Below are positions 51,133 through 58,978 of a stretch of DNA of 64,000 bases, piece after piece. The stretch spans positions 62,001 to 126,000 of the forward strand of contig CAWBPD010000002.1 of assembly GCA_963790575.1 (NCBI GenBank). Reading direction: 5' to 3'. Made by a program: the position numbers and the translations under genes. The notes below the pieces were generated by a model. That model did not search any database. It was given only the letters and a program-made list of their open reading frames with translations, and was not told where the DNA came from. The stretch comes from CAVTSA01 sp963790575 (lineage in GTDB: Bacteria > Chloroflexota > Dormibacteria > Dormibacterales > Dormibacteraceae). Within the stretch, counting starts at the first letter, position 1. Every line of letters begins with the position of its first letter.

Positions 51133-52053
51133 TTGGTCAGCTACATCGTTCGAAGGCTCTTGATCGCGATCCCGACCCTGATCGGGGTGGCCACGATCAT
51201 CTTCCTTCTCCTCCACCTCATCCCCGGCGACCCGGCGCGGGTGATCGCCGGGCCCCAAGCGACCCAGGCCGACGTCAACCACCTCCGCGTGCAGCTGGGC
51301 CTGAACCTTCCGATCTGGCAGCAGTACCTGAACTTCCTGTGGGGACTGGCCCACGGGAACCTGGGCACCTCCTTCGTCACCGGCGGCCCGGTGATGGATC
51401 AGATCAGTTCCCGCTTCCCGTTCACGCTCGAGCTGGCGGTGCTCTCGATGTGCGTCGCCATCGTGGTCGGTACCGTCCTCGGCCTGTTGGCGGCACTCAG
51501 GCGGAACTCGGTACTCGACCTGCTCATCTCCGCGGTGGCGGTGTTCGGCGTCTCGGTCCCCGTGTTCTGGACCGGTCTGCTGTTGATCATCCTGTTCGCC
51601 GTCAACCTGCACCTGCTGCCGGCCGCGGGCGCTGAGTCACCGCAGAGCTACATCCTGCCCACGCTCACCCTCGCGTTCTTCTCGGCCGGCTTCATCGCCC
51701 GGCAGACGCGGGGCGCCATGCTCGACGTCCTGAGCCTGGACTATGTCCGCACGGCGCGGGCCAAGGGCGCCTCCCGCTTCTCGGTCCTGATCCGCCACGG
51801 GCTACGCAACGCGCTGCTCCCGATCGTCACCGCGGCCGGCCTCCAGTTCGGTCAGCTGCTGGGCGGCGCCGTGCTCACCGAGACCATCTATTCCTGGCCG
51901 GGGATGGGGCAGTACATCGTCAACTCGATCAACTCGCGCGACTACGTGGCCGTGCAGGGGACCGTGTTTCTCTTCGCGCTGGGAGTGATCCTGGTTAACC
52001 TGTTCACCGATTTGATCTACGCCTACATCGATCCCAGGATTCGCTATGACTGA
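51133..52053 (+). CDS. Peptide ABC transporter permease (DppB type)
   Basis: 306 residues, TTG start at 51133 after AAGGAAGG. Six membrane helices begin with LIAIPTLIGVATIIFLLLHLIPGDPA, the DppB/OppB N-terminal signature. The EAA-type loop is YVRTARAKGASRFSVLIRHGLRNALLPI near 215, then GGAVLTETIYSWPGMGQYI. It forms half of the channel with the overlapping downstream gene. No DppD/DppF ATPases follow. Confidence 0.93.
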   Translation: MVSYIVRRLLIAIPTLIGVATIIFLLLHLIPGDPARVIAGPQATQADVNHLRVQLGLNLPIWQQYLNFLWGLAHGNLGTSFVTGGPVMDQISSRFPFTLELAVLSMCVAIVVGTVLGLLAALRRNSVLDLLISAVAVFGVSVPVFWTGLLLIILFAVNLHLLPAAGAESPQSYILPTLTLAFFSAGFIARQTRGAMLDVLSLDYVRTARAKGASRFSVLIRHGLRNALLPIVTAAGLQFGQLLGGAVLTETIYSWPGMGQYIVNSINSRDYVAVQGTVFLFALGVILVNLFTDLIYAYIDPRIRYD

Positions 52054-52960
52054 TGACGCGGCGCGAGTGCTCGCGACCGGACCGACCGTCGGCACCGAGG
52101 CGGTCCCGGAGGCACGCGCCCAGAACGCTTGGGTGGCGCTGGTCCGGCACCGCTCAGCCCAGATCGGGCTGGTGATCTTGCTCATCTTCCTGGTCGGCAC
52201 CTTCGTGGGACCGCTGCTGCTGCACGACAACCCCTCCAACAACTGGAACTACCAGAACCTCAACAATTCCTTCGCCCGCCCCTCGCTGGACCACCTGCTG
52301 GGCACCGACCAGCTGGGACGCGACGTACTGGTCCGGCTCCTCTACGGGACCCGCTACACGCTGCTGATCGCGCTCGCCTCGGTTGGACTGGCGGTGGCGG
52401 CCGGGATCCCACTGGGCGCGGTGTCGGCCTACCTCGGGGGTTGGTTCGACATCCTGGTCCAGCGGCTGGTCGACATCATCCTCGCGTTCCCGACCTTCCT
52501 GCTGGCGCTCTCGCTGGTGGCGGTGCTCGGGACCGGGCTTCGCAACGTGATCGTCGCGGTCGCCGTCACCGCGTTTCCCAACATCGCGCGGATGATCCGG
52601 GCGTCCGCTCTGTCGGTGCGCGAGCAGCCGTATGTGGAGGCGGCGCGCGCCCTGGGAGTCCGTCGCACCTCGATCATGTTCCGGCACGTGATCCCGAACT
52701 CGCTGGCCCCGGTCATCGTGATGGCGACGCTGCTGCTTGGTGGTGCCATCCTGAGCGCCGCCGGCCTCGGTTTCCTGGGCGTGGGCGTGCAGCAGCCGAC
52801 GCCCGAGTGGGGCGGCATGATCGGCCAGGCCCAGCAGTACATCTTCAGCGACTCGGCCCTGATCACCTATCCCGGCCTCTGCATCGTGGCGGCGGTGCTC
52901 GCGTTCAACCTGCTCGGCGACGGCCTCCGCGACGTGCTGGATCCGCGCCTCAAGCGCTGA
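52046..52960 (+). CDS. Peptide ABC transporter permease (DppC type)
   Basis: 304 residues; ATG 52046 overlaps the dppB-like stop by eight bases. DppC features: an N-terminal OppC-type helix LVILLIFLVGTFVGPLLL, then HLLGTDQLGRDVLVRLLYGTRYTLLI near 83, EAARALGVRRTSIMFRHVIPNSLAPVIV near 200 (coupling loop), and LGVGVQQPTPEWGGMIGQAQQY. The next gene is a peroxiredoxin, so the ATPase must be shared or encoded elsewhere. Confidence 0.93.
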   Translation: MTDDAARVLATGPTVGTEAVPEARAQNAWVALVRHRSAQIGLVILLIFLVGTFVGPLLLHDNPSNNWNYQNLNNSFARPSLDHLLGTDQLGRDVLVRLLYGTRYTLLIALASVGLAVAAGIPLGAVSAYLGGWFDILVQRLVDIILAFPTFLLALSLVAVLGTGLRNVIVAVAVTAFPNIARMIRASALSVREQPYVEAARALGVRRTSIMFRHVIPNSLAPVIVMATLLLGGAILSAAGLGFLGVGVQQPTPEWGGMIGQAQQYIFSDSALITYPGLCIVAAVLAFNLLGDGLRDVLDPRLKR

Positions 52961-53029
52961 GCCGGCCTGGGGTGCCATACTTGGGCACCCCGAATTGAGT
53001 TGCGGGGCAATGGAGGAGGATCGACGGCG

Positions 53030-53497
53030 ATGGCACTGACGGCTGGGGAGCAGGCTCCCACCTTCCGTCTTCAGGATCAGGACGGCGAAACGCACGCGCT
53101 GGAGGAACTGCGCGGTCAAAAGGTCCTGCTCTACTTCTATCCCAAGGACGACACCCACGGCTGCACGCTCGAGGCACAGCAGTTCAACCGGCTGCACCAG
53201 CGGTTCGAGAGCGAGGGGATCGTGGTGCTCGGGGTGTCCGCCGACGACGCCCGCTCGCACCAGCGGTTCCGGGCCAAGTACGGCCTCGGATTCCCCCTTC
53301 TCTGTGACCTCGACGCCGCCGTGGCCCAGACCTACGCCGCGTACGGCGAGAAGACCATGTATGGGCGGACCACGCAGGGCGTCAAGCGGTCCACCTTCTT
53401 GATCGACCCCGAGGGCCGGATCGAGCGCGCCTGGTACAACGTGCGGCCGGACGGTCACCCGGAGGCGGTCCTGGCCGAGGTCGCTCCCTCGGCCTAG
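53030..53497 (+). CDS. bcp: Bcp-type thioredoxin-dependent peroxiredoxin
   Basis: 155 residues. AGEQAPTFRLQDQDGETHALEELRG opens the thioredoxin-like fold, YFYPKDDTHGCTLEAQQFN carries the peroxidatic Cys at about residue 46, and VSADDARSHQRFRAKYGLGFPLLCDLD follows. The resolving Cys found five residues after the first in many Bcp proteins is absent (LEAQQ), so it works as a 1-Cys enzyme or uses the later Cys in LLCDLD near 90. It reduces organic hydroperoxides. GAGGAGGAT precedes ATG 53030. Confidence 0.92.
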   Translation: MALTAGEQAPTFRLQDQDGETHALEELRGQKVLLYFYPKDDTHGCTLEAQQFNRLHQRFESEGIVVLGVSADDARSHQRFRAKYGLGFPLLCDLDAAVAQTYAAYGEKTMYGRTTQGVKRSTFLIDPEGRIERAWYNVRPDGHPEAVLAEVAPSA

Positions 53498-53522
53498 CGC
53501 GGCCCAGCGCGCCCGCAACCAG

Positions 53523-53582
53523 CCGTTTCCCGGGAAGCGGCCCCTCCTAAGGCGGCGAGGAGGGCCATTGCCCGGGAAGCGG
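53523..53582. repeat. Paired CCCGGG-centred palindromes, 42-bp spacing
   Basis: CCGTTTCCCGGGAAGCGG (53523-53540) and CCATTGCCCGGGAAGCGG (53565-53582) are near-palindromic and share 15 of 18 bases. Their centres are 42 bp apart. They lie between the convergent peroxiredoxin and exonuclease genes; the CCTCC/GGAGG pair between them could also fold. Confidence 0.65.
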
Positions 53583-53633
53583 TCCATCATCGGTGCGCTG
53601 CAGTGACTCACGTGAAGCGGACTTAGGGCGGCC

Positions 53634-54488
53634 TTACGCCGGGGCGAGGACGGTGCGCAGCGTCTCCAAGAAGCGCTCGGCGGAGCCTCCGAGCCCGAAC
53701 TCCCGGACCAGCGTCGCCAGGGCATCCGGGTGCGCCGGGTAGACGTCGCGCCGGCCCTCCGGGAGTGAGACATCGTCGGCGCGGGGGCGCACCACCTGGA
53801 TGGCGCGCGTCACGTAGTCGGCGTCGGCCTTCCGCAGCGCCCCCGCCGCCACCAGCCCCTCGATCGAACCGTGCCGCCGCACCAGGTCGGCCGCTCGCTT
53901 GGCGCCGATGCCGGCCACCCCGGGCAGCCCGTCCGACGGGTCTCCGCGCAGGACCGCGAAGTCTGGGTAGTTGCGCGCCGGGACCCCGTACCGGCGCTGC
54001 ACCTCGCCGTCCGTCACCTCGGCCAAGCCCCCACGCTCCGGGTAGAGCACCATCAGATGTCCGTCCTCGATCAGCCCGAACAGGTCGCGGTCACCGGAGA
54101 GCACCGCCACCGAGCCCTCGATGTGCCGCGCCCAGGAGGCGATCACGTCCTCCGCCTCGAACTCGGGCGCGCCCTCCATGTCGACGCCGAGCGCCGCCAT
54201 CACGGCCTCGATCTTGGGCAGCTGGGGGATCAGCTCCGGTGGGACCGGCTCAGCGGTGCGGTGCGACTTGTAGGTGGGCAGCAGCCGTACCCGCCACTCA
54301 GGACGCCAGTCTTCGTCGGTCGCGATCGCCAGCCGGGCCGGCCGGCGGGAGCCGACCACCCGGGTCAGCGTGTCGAGGAAGCCGCGGACCGCGTTGTTGA
54401 GGGAGCCGTCCGGTGCCCGCATCGTCTTGGGGACGCCGTAAAAGGCCCGGAAGATGAGGCTCGACCCGTCGACCAGAAGCCAATCCAC
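53634..54488 (-). CDS. 5'-3' exonuclease (Pol I N-domain type, flap nuclease)
   Basis: 284 residues, a stand-alone PIN/FEN-like nuclease. Metal-ligand motifs: LLVDGSSLIFRAFYGVP near 4, ATDEDWRPEWRVRLLPTYKSHRTAEPVP near 56-82, EFEAEDVIASWA near 110 and LSGDRDLFGLIE near 130. The DNA-binding helix-3-turn-helix is GDPSDGLPGVAGIGAKRAADLV near 187-208. No polymerase domain is attached. It removes RNA primers or flaps during replication and repair, acting beside or instead of the Pol I nuclease domain. Confidence 0.92.
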   Translation of the reverse strand: MDWLLVDGSSLIFRAFYGVPKTMRAPDGSLNNAVRGFLDTLTRVVGSRRPARLAIATDEDWRPEWRVRLLPTYKSHRTAEPVPPELIPQLPKIEAVMAALGVDMEGAPEFEAEDVIASWARHIEGSVAVLSGDRDLFGLIEDGHLMVLYPERGGLAEVTDGEVQRRYGVPARNYPDFAVLRGDPSDGLPGVAGIGAKRAADLVRRHGSIEGLVAAGALRKADADYVTRAIQVVRPRADDVSLPEGRRDVYPAHPDALATLVREFGLGGSAERFLETLRTVLAPA

Positions 54489-54693
54489 TCACGGATGGTA
54501 GGAGTGCTGTCGGAAGCGCCGACAGGCCTGGAACTGGAAGAACCAGAGGAACCGGCTTGCTCTGACAACTCCGCTGTCAACTTCTTTGTGCCACTCCCAC
54601 CCGGGATCAGTAGCCTAGTGCATCAGTAGACGCCGTGCCTCGCACAATCCGCAGTCCCTTCGGACACATCCCGCCGGCGGAGGTCAATAAAGA

Positions 54694-55041
54694 ATGGTGC
54701 TCTTGCTGCTGGTCATCGTGGCGCTCGGCCTGGCGCTGCTCGCGTATCAGAATCCGGGCCACGTCGACCTGACGTTCGGGATCTGGGCCTGGCATGTCCC
54801 GCTCTGGTACCCGGTGGCCGCCGCCGCGGGCGCGATGCTGCTGGTCGCCCTCCTCTGGACGCTCCTGACCCGCCGCCGCCTGCGAGCCGAGGAGCGCGCG
54901 CTGGGGGTGGCCCGGCACGACGCCGCGATCGCCCATCACGCGGCGCTGCTGGCCGACCACGAGTCCGCGATCGCCGGACTCCAGCGCGAGACCGATCGCC
55001 TGGACCAGGAGATCCACCGCCGGCGCGACCTGCTCGCCTGA
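54694..55041 (+). CDS. Small LapA-like (DUF1049) membrane protein
   Basis: 115 residues. Two helices (MVLLLLVIVALGLALLAYQNPG, about 1-20, and YPVAAAAGAMLLVALLWTLLT, about 37-58) flank the QNPGHVDLTFGIW loop typical of LapA-domain proteins. A charged C-terminal coiled coil (ESAIAGLQRETDRLDQEIHRRRDLL) points into the cytoplasm. GGAGGT lies upstream of ATG 54694. The family's role in Gram-positives is unclear, possibly in envelope lipid homeostasis. Confidence 0.7.
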   Translation: MVLLLLVIVALGLALLAYQNPGHVDLTFGIWAWHVPLWYPVAAAAGAMLLVALLWTLLTRRRLRAEERALGVARHDAAIAHHAALLADHESAIAGLQRETDRLDQEIHRRRDLLA

Positions 55042-55054
55042 CCTCCAGGCACGC

Positions 55055-55094
55055 GGAAGGCGCCGCGGGGGGCCCCTGCCCGGCGGCGCCTTCC
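55055..55094. terminator. Bidirectional terminator hairpin
   Basis: GGAAGGCGCCGC and GCGGCGCCTTCC form a perfect 12-bp stem around a 16-base GC-rich loop, between the convergent LapA-like and sulfurtransferase genes. It can serve both strands. Confidence 0.75.
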
Positions 55095-55108
55095 CTCTCA
55101 GCTGGAGC

Positions 55109-55960
55109 TCAGCGCTCGACCGGCACCCGCACGGAACTGCCGTACTCGGTCCACGAGCCGTCATAGTTCCGGACGTCATTGATGCCGAGCAGCTCGTGGA
55201 GCACGAACCAGGAATGCGCCGAGCGCTCCCCGATCCGGCAGTAGGCGATGACCGGGCGCAAGCCGTCGATGCCTTTGCCCTCGACGTAGATCTCCTTCAG
55301 CTCCTCGGGCGTCTTGAAGGTCCCATCCGGGCTCACCGCCGTGGCCCAGGGGACGTTGACCGCGGTCGGGATGTGCCCGGGCCGCTGCGCACCTTCCTGG
55401 GGCAGATTCTCGGGCGCGATCAACTGGCCGGCGTACTCGGCCGGGGAACGGATGTCGAGGAGCTTGGCGGTCCCGATCGAGGCCACCACCTGGTCGCGAT
55501 AGGCGCGCAGGTTCTCGTTCGGCTCACCCTCGAAGTGGTAGGTCGCCGGCTCCAGCTGGGGCACCTCCGTGGTGAGTTCCCGGCCCTCCGCCGTCCATTT
55601 GACGAGGCCTCCGTCGACCAGCGCGGCGTTGCGGTGCCCGAAGTACTTCAGGGTCCAGTAGGCGAAGGCCGCGAACCAGTTGTTGTTGTCCCCATAGAGC
55701 AGGATCGTGGTGTCCGGCGTCACGCCGGCCTTGCCCAGTTTCTCCTCCAATGCCCCCTTGCTGGGGAGATCGCGGACGATCGGGTCCTGCAGGTCGAGCT
55801 TCCAGTTCCAGCCCACCGCACCTGGGATGTGGCCCTTCTCGTACGCCGCCGGATCGACATCGACCTCGAGCAACCGGTAGCCGGGTGCTCCCAGATGGTC
55901 GGCCAGCCAGCGGGTGCTGACGAGCACGTTCTCTTTGGCGTAGGTGGCGCCGTCTGCCAT
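55109..55960 (-). CDS. Thiosulfate sulfurtransferase (two-domain rhodanese)
   Basis: 283 residues. The N-terminal inactive rhodanese domain (about 12-130: VSTRWLADHLGAPGYRLLEVDVDPAAYEKGHIPGAVGWNW) precedes the C-terminal domain (about 165-280), whose active loop CRIGERSAH near 238 carries the persulfide Cys. ATG 55960 has GGAGGAAGC upstream. It resembles the actinobacterial CysA2/SseA group. It transfers sulfane sulfur from thiosulfate to cyanide or thiols and may interact with the mycothiol pool. Confidence 0.92.
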   Translation of the reverse strand: MADGATYAKENVLVSTRWLADHLGAPGYRLLEVDVDPAAYEKGHIPGAVGWNWKLDLQDPIVRDLPSKGALEEKLGKAGVTPDTTILLYGDNNNWFAAFAYWTLKYFGHRNAALVDGGLVKWTAEGRELTTEVPQLEPATYHFEGEPNENLRAYRDQVVASIGTAKLLDIRSPAEYAGQLIAPENLPQEGAQRPGHIPTAVNVPWATAVSPDGTFKTPEELKEIYVEGKGIDGLRPVIAYCRIGERSAHSWFVLHELLGINDVRNYDGSWTEYGSSVRVPVER

Positions 55961-56054
55961 CGCTTCCTCCTCCAGGATGTTGTCGAGAGTTGTGTGATCG
56001 GCACGGTATGAGTGCGGCACACGTAAGCGTCGTCAACCCCGGTTCGGGGCCAGG

Positions 56055-58904
56055 TTATTCCGACTCCTGGAGCGGGTCGGTGGGTGTCCGCTTCTGCAGC
56101 AGCTCCTGATCGCGGGCGCGCCGGGCCACCAGCAGTCCCAGCTCCAGGCGGGAGGCGACGCCCAGTTTCGCGATCACGCGTTCGATGATGGTCGCGACCC
56201 GGTGGCGTGGGAGGTCCATCTGCTCCGCGATCTGCGGGTTCGAGAGGCCGGAGGAGACCAGGGCCGCGGCCGTCAGCTCTTCCTGTGTGAGGCTCTCCCA
56301 ACCCACGCCCGGACGCACCCGGGGCCGGCGCAGGCCACGCCGGACGCCCAGCTCACGCAACCGCGCCATCACCCGGTTCGCCCGCGGCTCAGCCCCGAGC
56401 GCCCGGTAGGTGTCGAGCGCGCTGAGGAGCATCTCGATGCCGAGGTCGCGCTGGCCGAGGCGGAGCAACTCCTCCCCGCACACGTCAAGTCCGATACAGC
56501 GGTCGGAAGCGCGCTCCGACTCCCGGTACCGCTGTGCCGCCTGCGCCAGCGCGGCCGCATTCCGGTCCCGGACACCGCGCGCCAGGTTGGCGGCCCCCGC
56601 CACGGTGTCGGCGGGCCACTGGCGCGCCAGGCCCAAAAGCCGGTCGGCCATCGGCGCGACCACGCGCGCCAGCTCCGCGTCCTGCATGCCCGCGTCGCGG
56701 GCGTATCGGATCTGCCATGGCAGCGCGATCGGCAGCTGGCTGTAGTCGCCGGATGCTTCATGCGCGGCCCAGGCCTCCTGGGCGGCGCGGCTCGCCCCTG
56801 CCAGATCCCCGTCGCCCTCGCACAGGATCGCCTCCAGCCTGAGATCTTCGGCGCGCGGCAAAGGCGCGTCCCCGGTCTCGGCGCGCCGCCGTTCACGAAG
56901 GTCCCGCGCGGGGCTGTAGTCGCCGCGATGCGACGCGATCACGGCTCGCAGCAAACGGGCGTGCGCGGTCACCGGGCGGACCTCGCGCGCCGGCGAGGCG
57001 AGGATCAGGTCCAGCTCCGCGAGCGCGTCGTCCCAGGAACCCTCTCCGTAATAGGCGTACGCGATCGCATCCAGGAGCGAGGGCTGCAGGCGAGTCAGCG
57101 ATCCCGAGCGCTCGAGTTCGCGAGCGCTGGTGTTGAGCACCTCCAGGGCTTCGTCGAACCGGTTCAGGGCGCAGAGGGCGAGCCCTTCGCGAATGCTGGC
57201 CAGGCCGGCCGCACGCGCGCCCGGCGGCACCGCCGGCGAGGCGTGGAGCAGGCGCAGCGCCTCCGCGGGGTCTCCCCGCGAGGTCGCCGCCCAGGCCAGC
57301 GCGGTGACCGCCACCGACGACACCTCGTCCGGTGGGGTGGGGGAGCCGGCCAGCACCTCCTGCGCGTCGGACACCCCCTCGTCCAGCCGGCCGGTCGCCA
57401 CGCGCTCGAGGGCGCGGCGGCTCAGCACCATCCGCCGGACCTGTGGGTCCAGGTCAGGGGTGCCGAGCATGGTCGCCGCGAGGTCCTCCAGCGGCGTGCC
57501 CCTGTCGAATTCGTAGGCGGAGAGCATGGTCGTCTGCAGGCGCGTGCGCATCGGCCCCGGAGGCGACTCCGACAACTCCCGCTCGCCGAGGTCGCGCGCC
57601 GCCTCGACGTGCCCCGCCGCCAGCTCTGCCTGGATCAACTGGACCATCACCTCGATGCGTTCGGGATCACCGGGCGGGAGCAAAACCGCCGCGCGGCGCA
57701 GGAGGTCGGCCGCCGTCTCCGGGACCCGGGCCTCGACCGCCTCAGCTCCCCGGCGGGCGGCCGCGACCGCCTCGCGATCTTGGGGCTCCGCCGCCGCCAG
57801 CAGATGCTCGGCGACCACCACCGGCGACCCGGCTCGCTCCTGCAGGAGGCGGCCGTAGGCTCGGTGCAGCCGGGCCCGCTCCGCCGGGTCCAACCGGGCG
57901 TAGAGCGTGTTGAGCATGCCGCGCCACTGAATCAACCACCAATGACCCTCTCGGCTGGCACCATTCGCGTCCAAGATTGGCCGCAGGCGCTCCTCGATCA
58001 CACCGGGCGCGTCTTTAGCCATCGCCGCCAGGTCCTCGAGCCGGAACCGCCGGCCCATGACGGCGGCGAACCGCATCAAGTCGAACGCGTCGTCACCGAT
58101 CATCTGACGCCGCCGCGCCAGCGCCAGATCCGGCAGGCTGCCCGGACGCTCGGTGGGATCGGCGAGTTCGATCGCCTCCTCTTGGTGCACCAGCGCTTCT
58201 CGGTCCTGGAGGTGCCGCAGCCAGAGCCAGATATGCAAAGGGCTGCCCGCCGTGGACGCCAGTGCTCGCCGCAGCGCAGGACCGGCCGGTGCCCCGAGCA
58301 GACTCTGGGCATACGCCTGCGTGGCTCCCTCCGTGAGCGGGCCGAGCGTGATCGTGGTCGCGCGCTCGAACCCCGGCGGAAGGTGGCGCAAGAGATCGGG
58401 GCGGTAGGTGAGGAGAAGAAGCAGGGGGAACTGCTCGACGTGCTCCGCGAGCTCCCCCAGCGTGGTCAGCGAGGCGAGGTCGGCCGCCTGCAAATCCTCG
58501 ATGGCGAGCAGGTGGGGCACCCGTGCGACCGTGGTCTCGATGTGGTTGACCAGTTCGGAGTGGCCCTCAGGCACCGAGGGGGGAGGCTCGACCCCTCCAA
58601 TGGCCTCGCGCAGCGTGAGGAGAGGCTCGCCTCGCCAGCTCGGGCCGCCATAGCCGTACCAGACGGGAAGGTCGGTGGCCCGTGCCGAGGCCACCGCCTG
58701 CTCGACCAGCCTGCTCTTGCCGGTCCCCGCCGAGCCCTGGATGAGGATGCATGCGCCGACGCCGAGCAAAAGCTGCCCCAGCGCGACCTCCACCTGCTGC
58801 ATCTGGAGGTCGAGCTCGAAGAGCCGCGTCTCCGCGGGATCTCCGAGCGGGGCGTCGACGTCCTCTGACGAGGAATCTCCCTCACTACGCTTGGTTTTTC
58901 CCAT
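56055..58904 (-). CDS. Large ATPase-LuxR (LAL/MalT-like) transcriptional regulator
   Basis: 949 residues. An N-terminal AAA/STAND ATPase has IQGSAGTGKSRLVEQAV (Walker A near 55-63) and HLLAIEDLQAADL (Walker B near 130). A long TPR-like alpha-helical middle spans about 380-860. A C-terminal LuxR HTH lies at about 880-935: LTQEELTAAALVSSGLSNPQIAEQMDLPRHRVATIIERVIAKLG. ATG 58904 has an AGGA site and starts the conserved region; a longer open frame upstream is unused. These regulators usually activate nearby catabolic or secondary-metabolism genes. It lies 74 bases downstream of the aromatic-CoA hydroxylase stop on the same strand, so it may control that pathway. Confidence 0.9.
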   Translation of the reverse strand: MGKTKRSEGDSSSEDVDAPLGDPAETRLFELDLQMQQVEVALGQLLLGVGACILIQGSAGTGKSRLVEQAVASARATDLPVWYGYGGPSWRGEPLLTLREAIGGVEPPPSVPEGHSELVNHIETTVARVPHLLAIEDLQAADLASLTTLGELAEHVEQFPLLLLLTYRPDLLRHLPPGFERATTITLGPLTEGATQAYAQSLLGAPAGPALRRALASTAGSPLHIWLWLRHLQDREALVHQEEAIELADPTERPGSLPDLALARRRQMIGDDAFDLMRFAAVMGRRFRLEDLAAMAKDAPGVIEERLRPILDANGASREGHWWLIQWRGMLNTLYARLDPAERARLHRAYGRLLQERAGSPVVVAEHLLAAAEPQDREAVAAARRGAEAVEARVPETAADLLRRAAVLLPPGDPERIEVMVQLIQAELAAGHVEAARDLGERELSESPPGPMRTRLQTTMLSAYEFDRGTPLEDLAATMLGTPDLDPQVRRMVLSRRALERVATGRLDEGVSDAQEVLAGSPTPPDEVSSVAVTALAWAATSRGDPAEALRLLHASPAVPPGARAAGLASIREGLALCALNRFDEALEVLNTSARELERSGSLTRLQPSLLDAIAYAYYGEGSWDDALAELDLILASPAREVRPVTAHARLLRAVIASHRGDYSPARDLRERRRAETGDAPLPRAEDLRLEAILCEGDGDLAGASRAAQEAWAAHEASGDYSQLPIALPWQIRYARDAGMQDAELARVVAPMADRLLGLARQWPADTVAGAANLARGVRDRNAAALAQAAQRYRESERASDRCIGLDVCGEELLRLGQRDLGIEMLLSALDTYRALGAEPRANRVMARLRELGVRRGLRRPRVRPGVGWESLTQEELTAAALVSSGLSNPQIAEQMDLPRHRVATIIERVIAKLGVASRLELGLLVARRARDQELLQKRTPTDPLQESE

Positions 58905-58978
58905 TTCCTGGACTGCGCTAGCGCCGTCTAGCCGGGGACAGTCTACCGAAATTCCATAGCGCGGTCGGTTATCAGCCC

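Noticed and set aside
56202..58868. Long open frame (888 codons) antisense to the ATPase-LuxR regulator
   Set aside because: Same GC-driven antisense effect; no recognisable domain, and the other strand encodes Walker motifs and a LuxR HTH.
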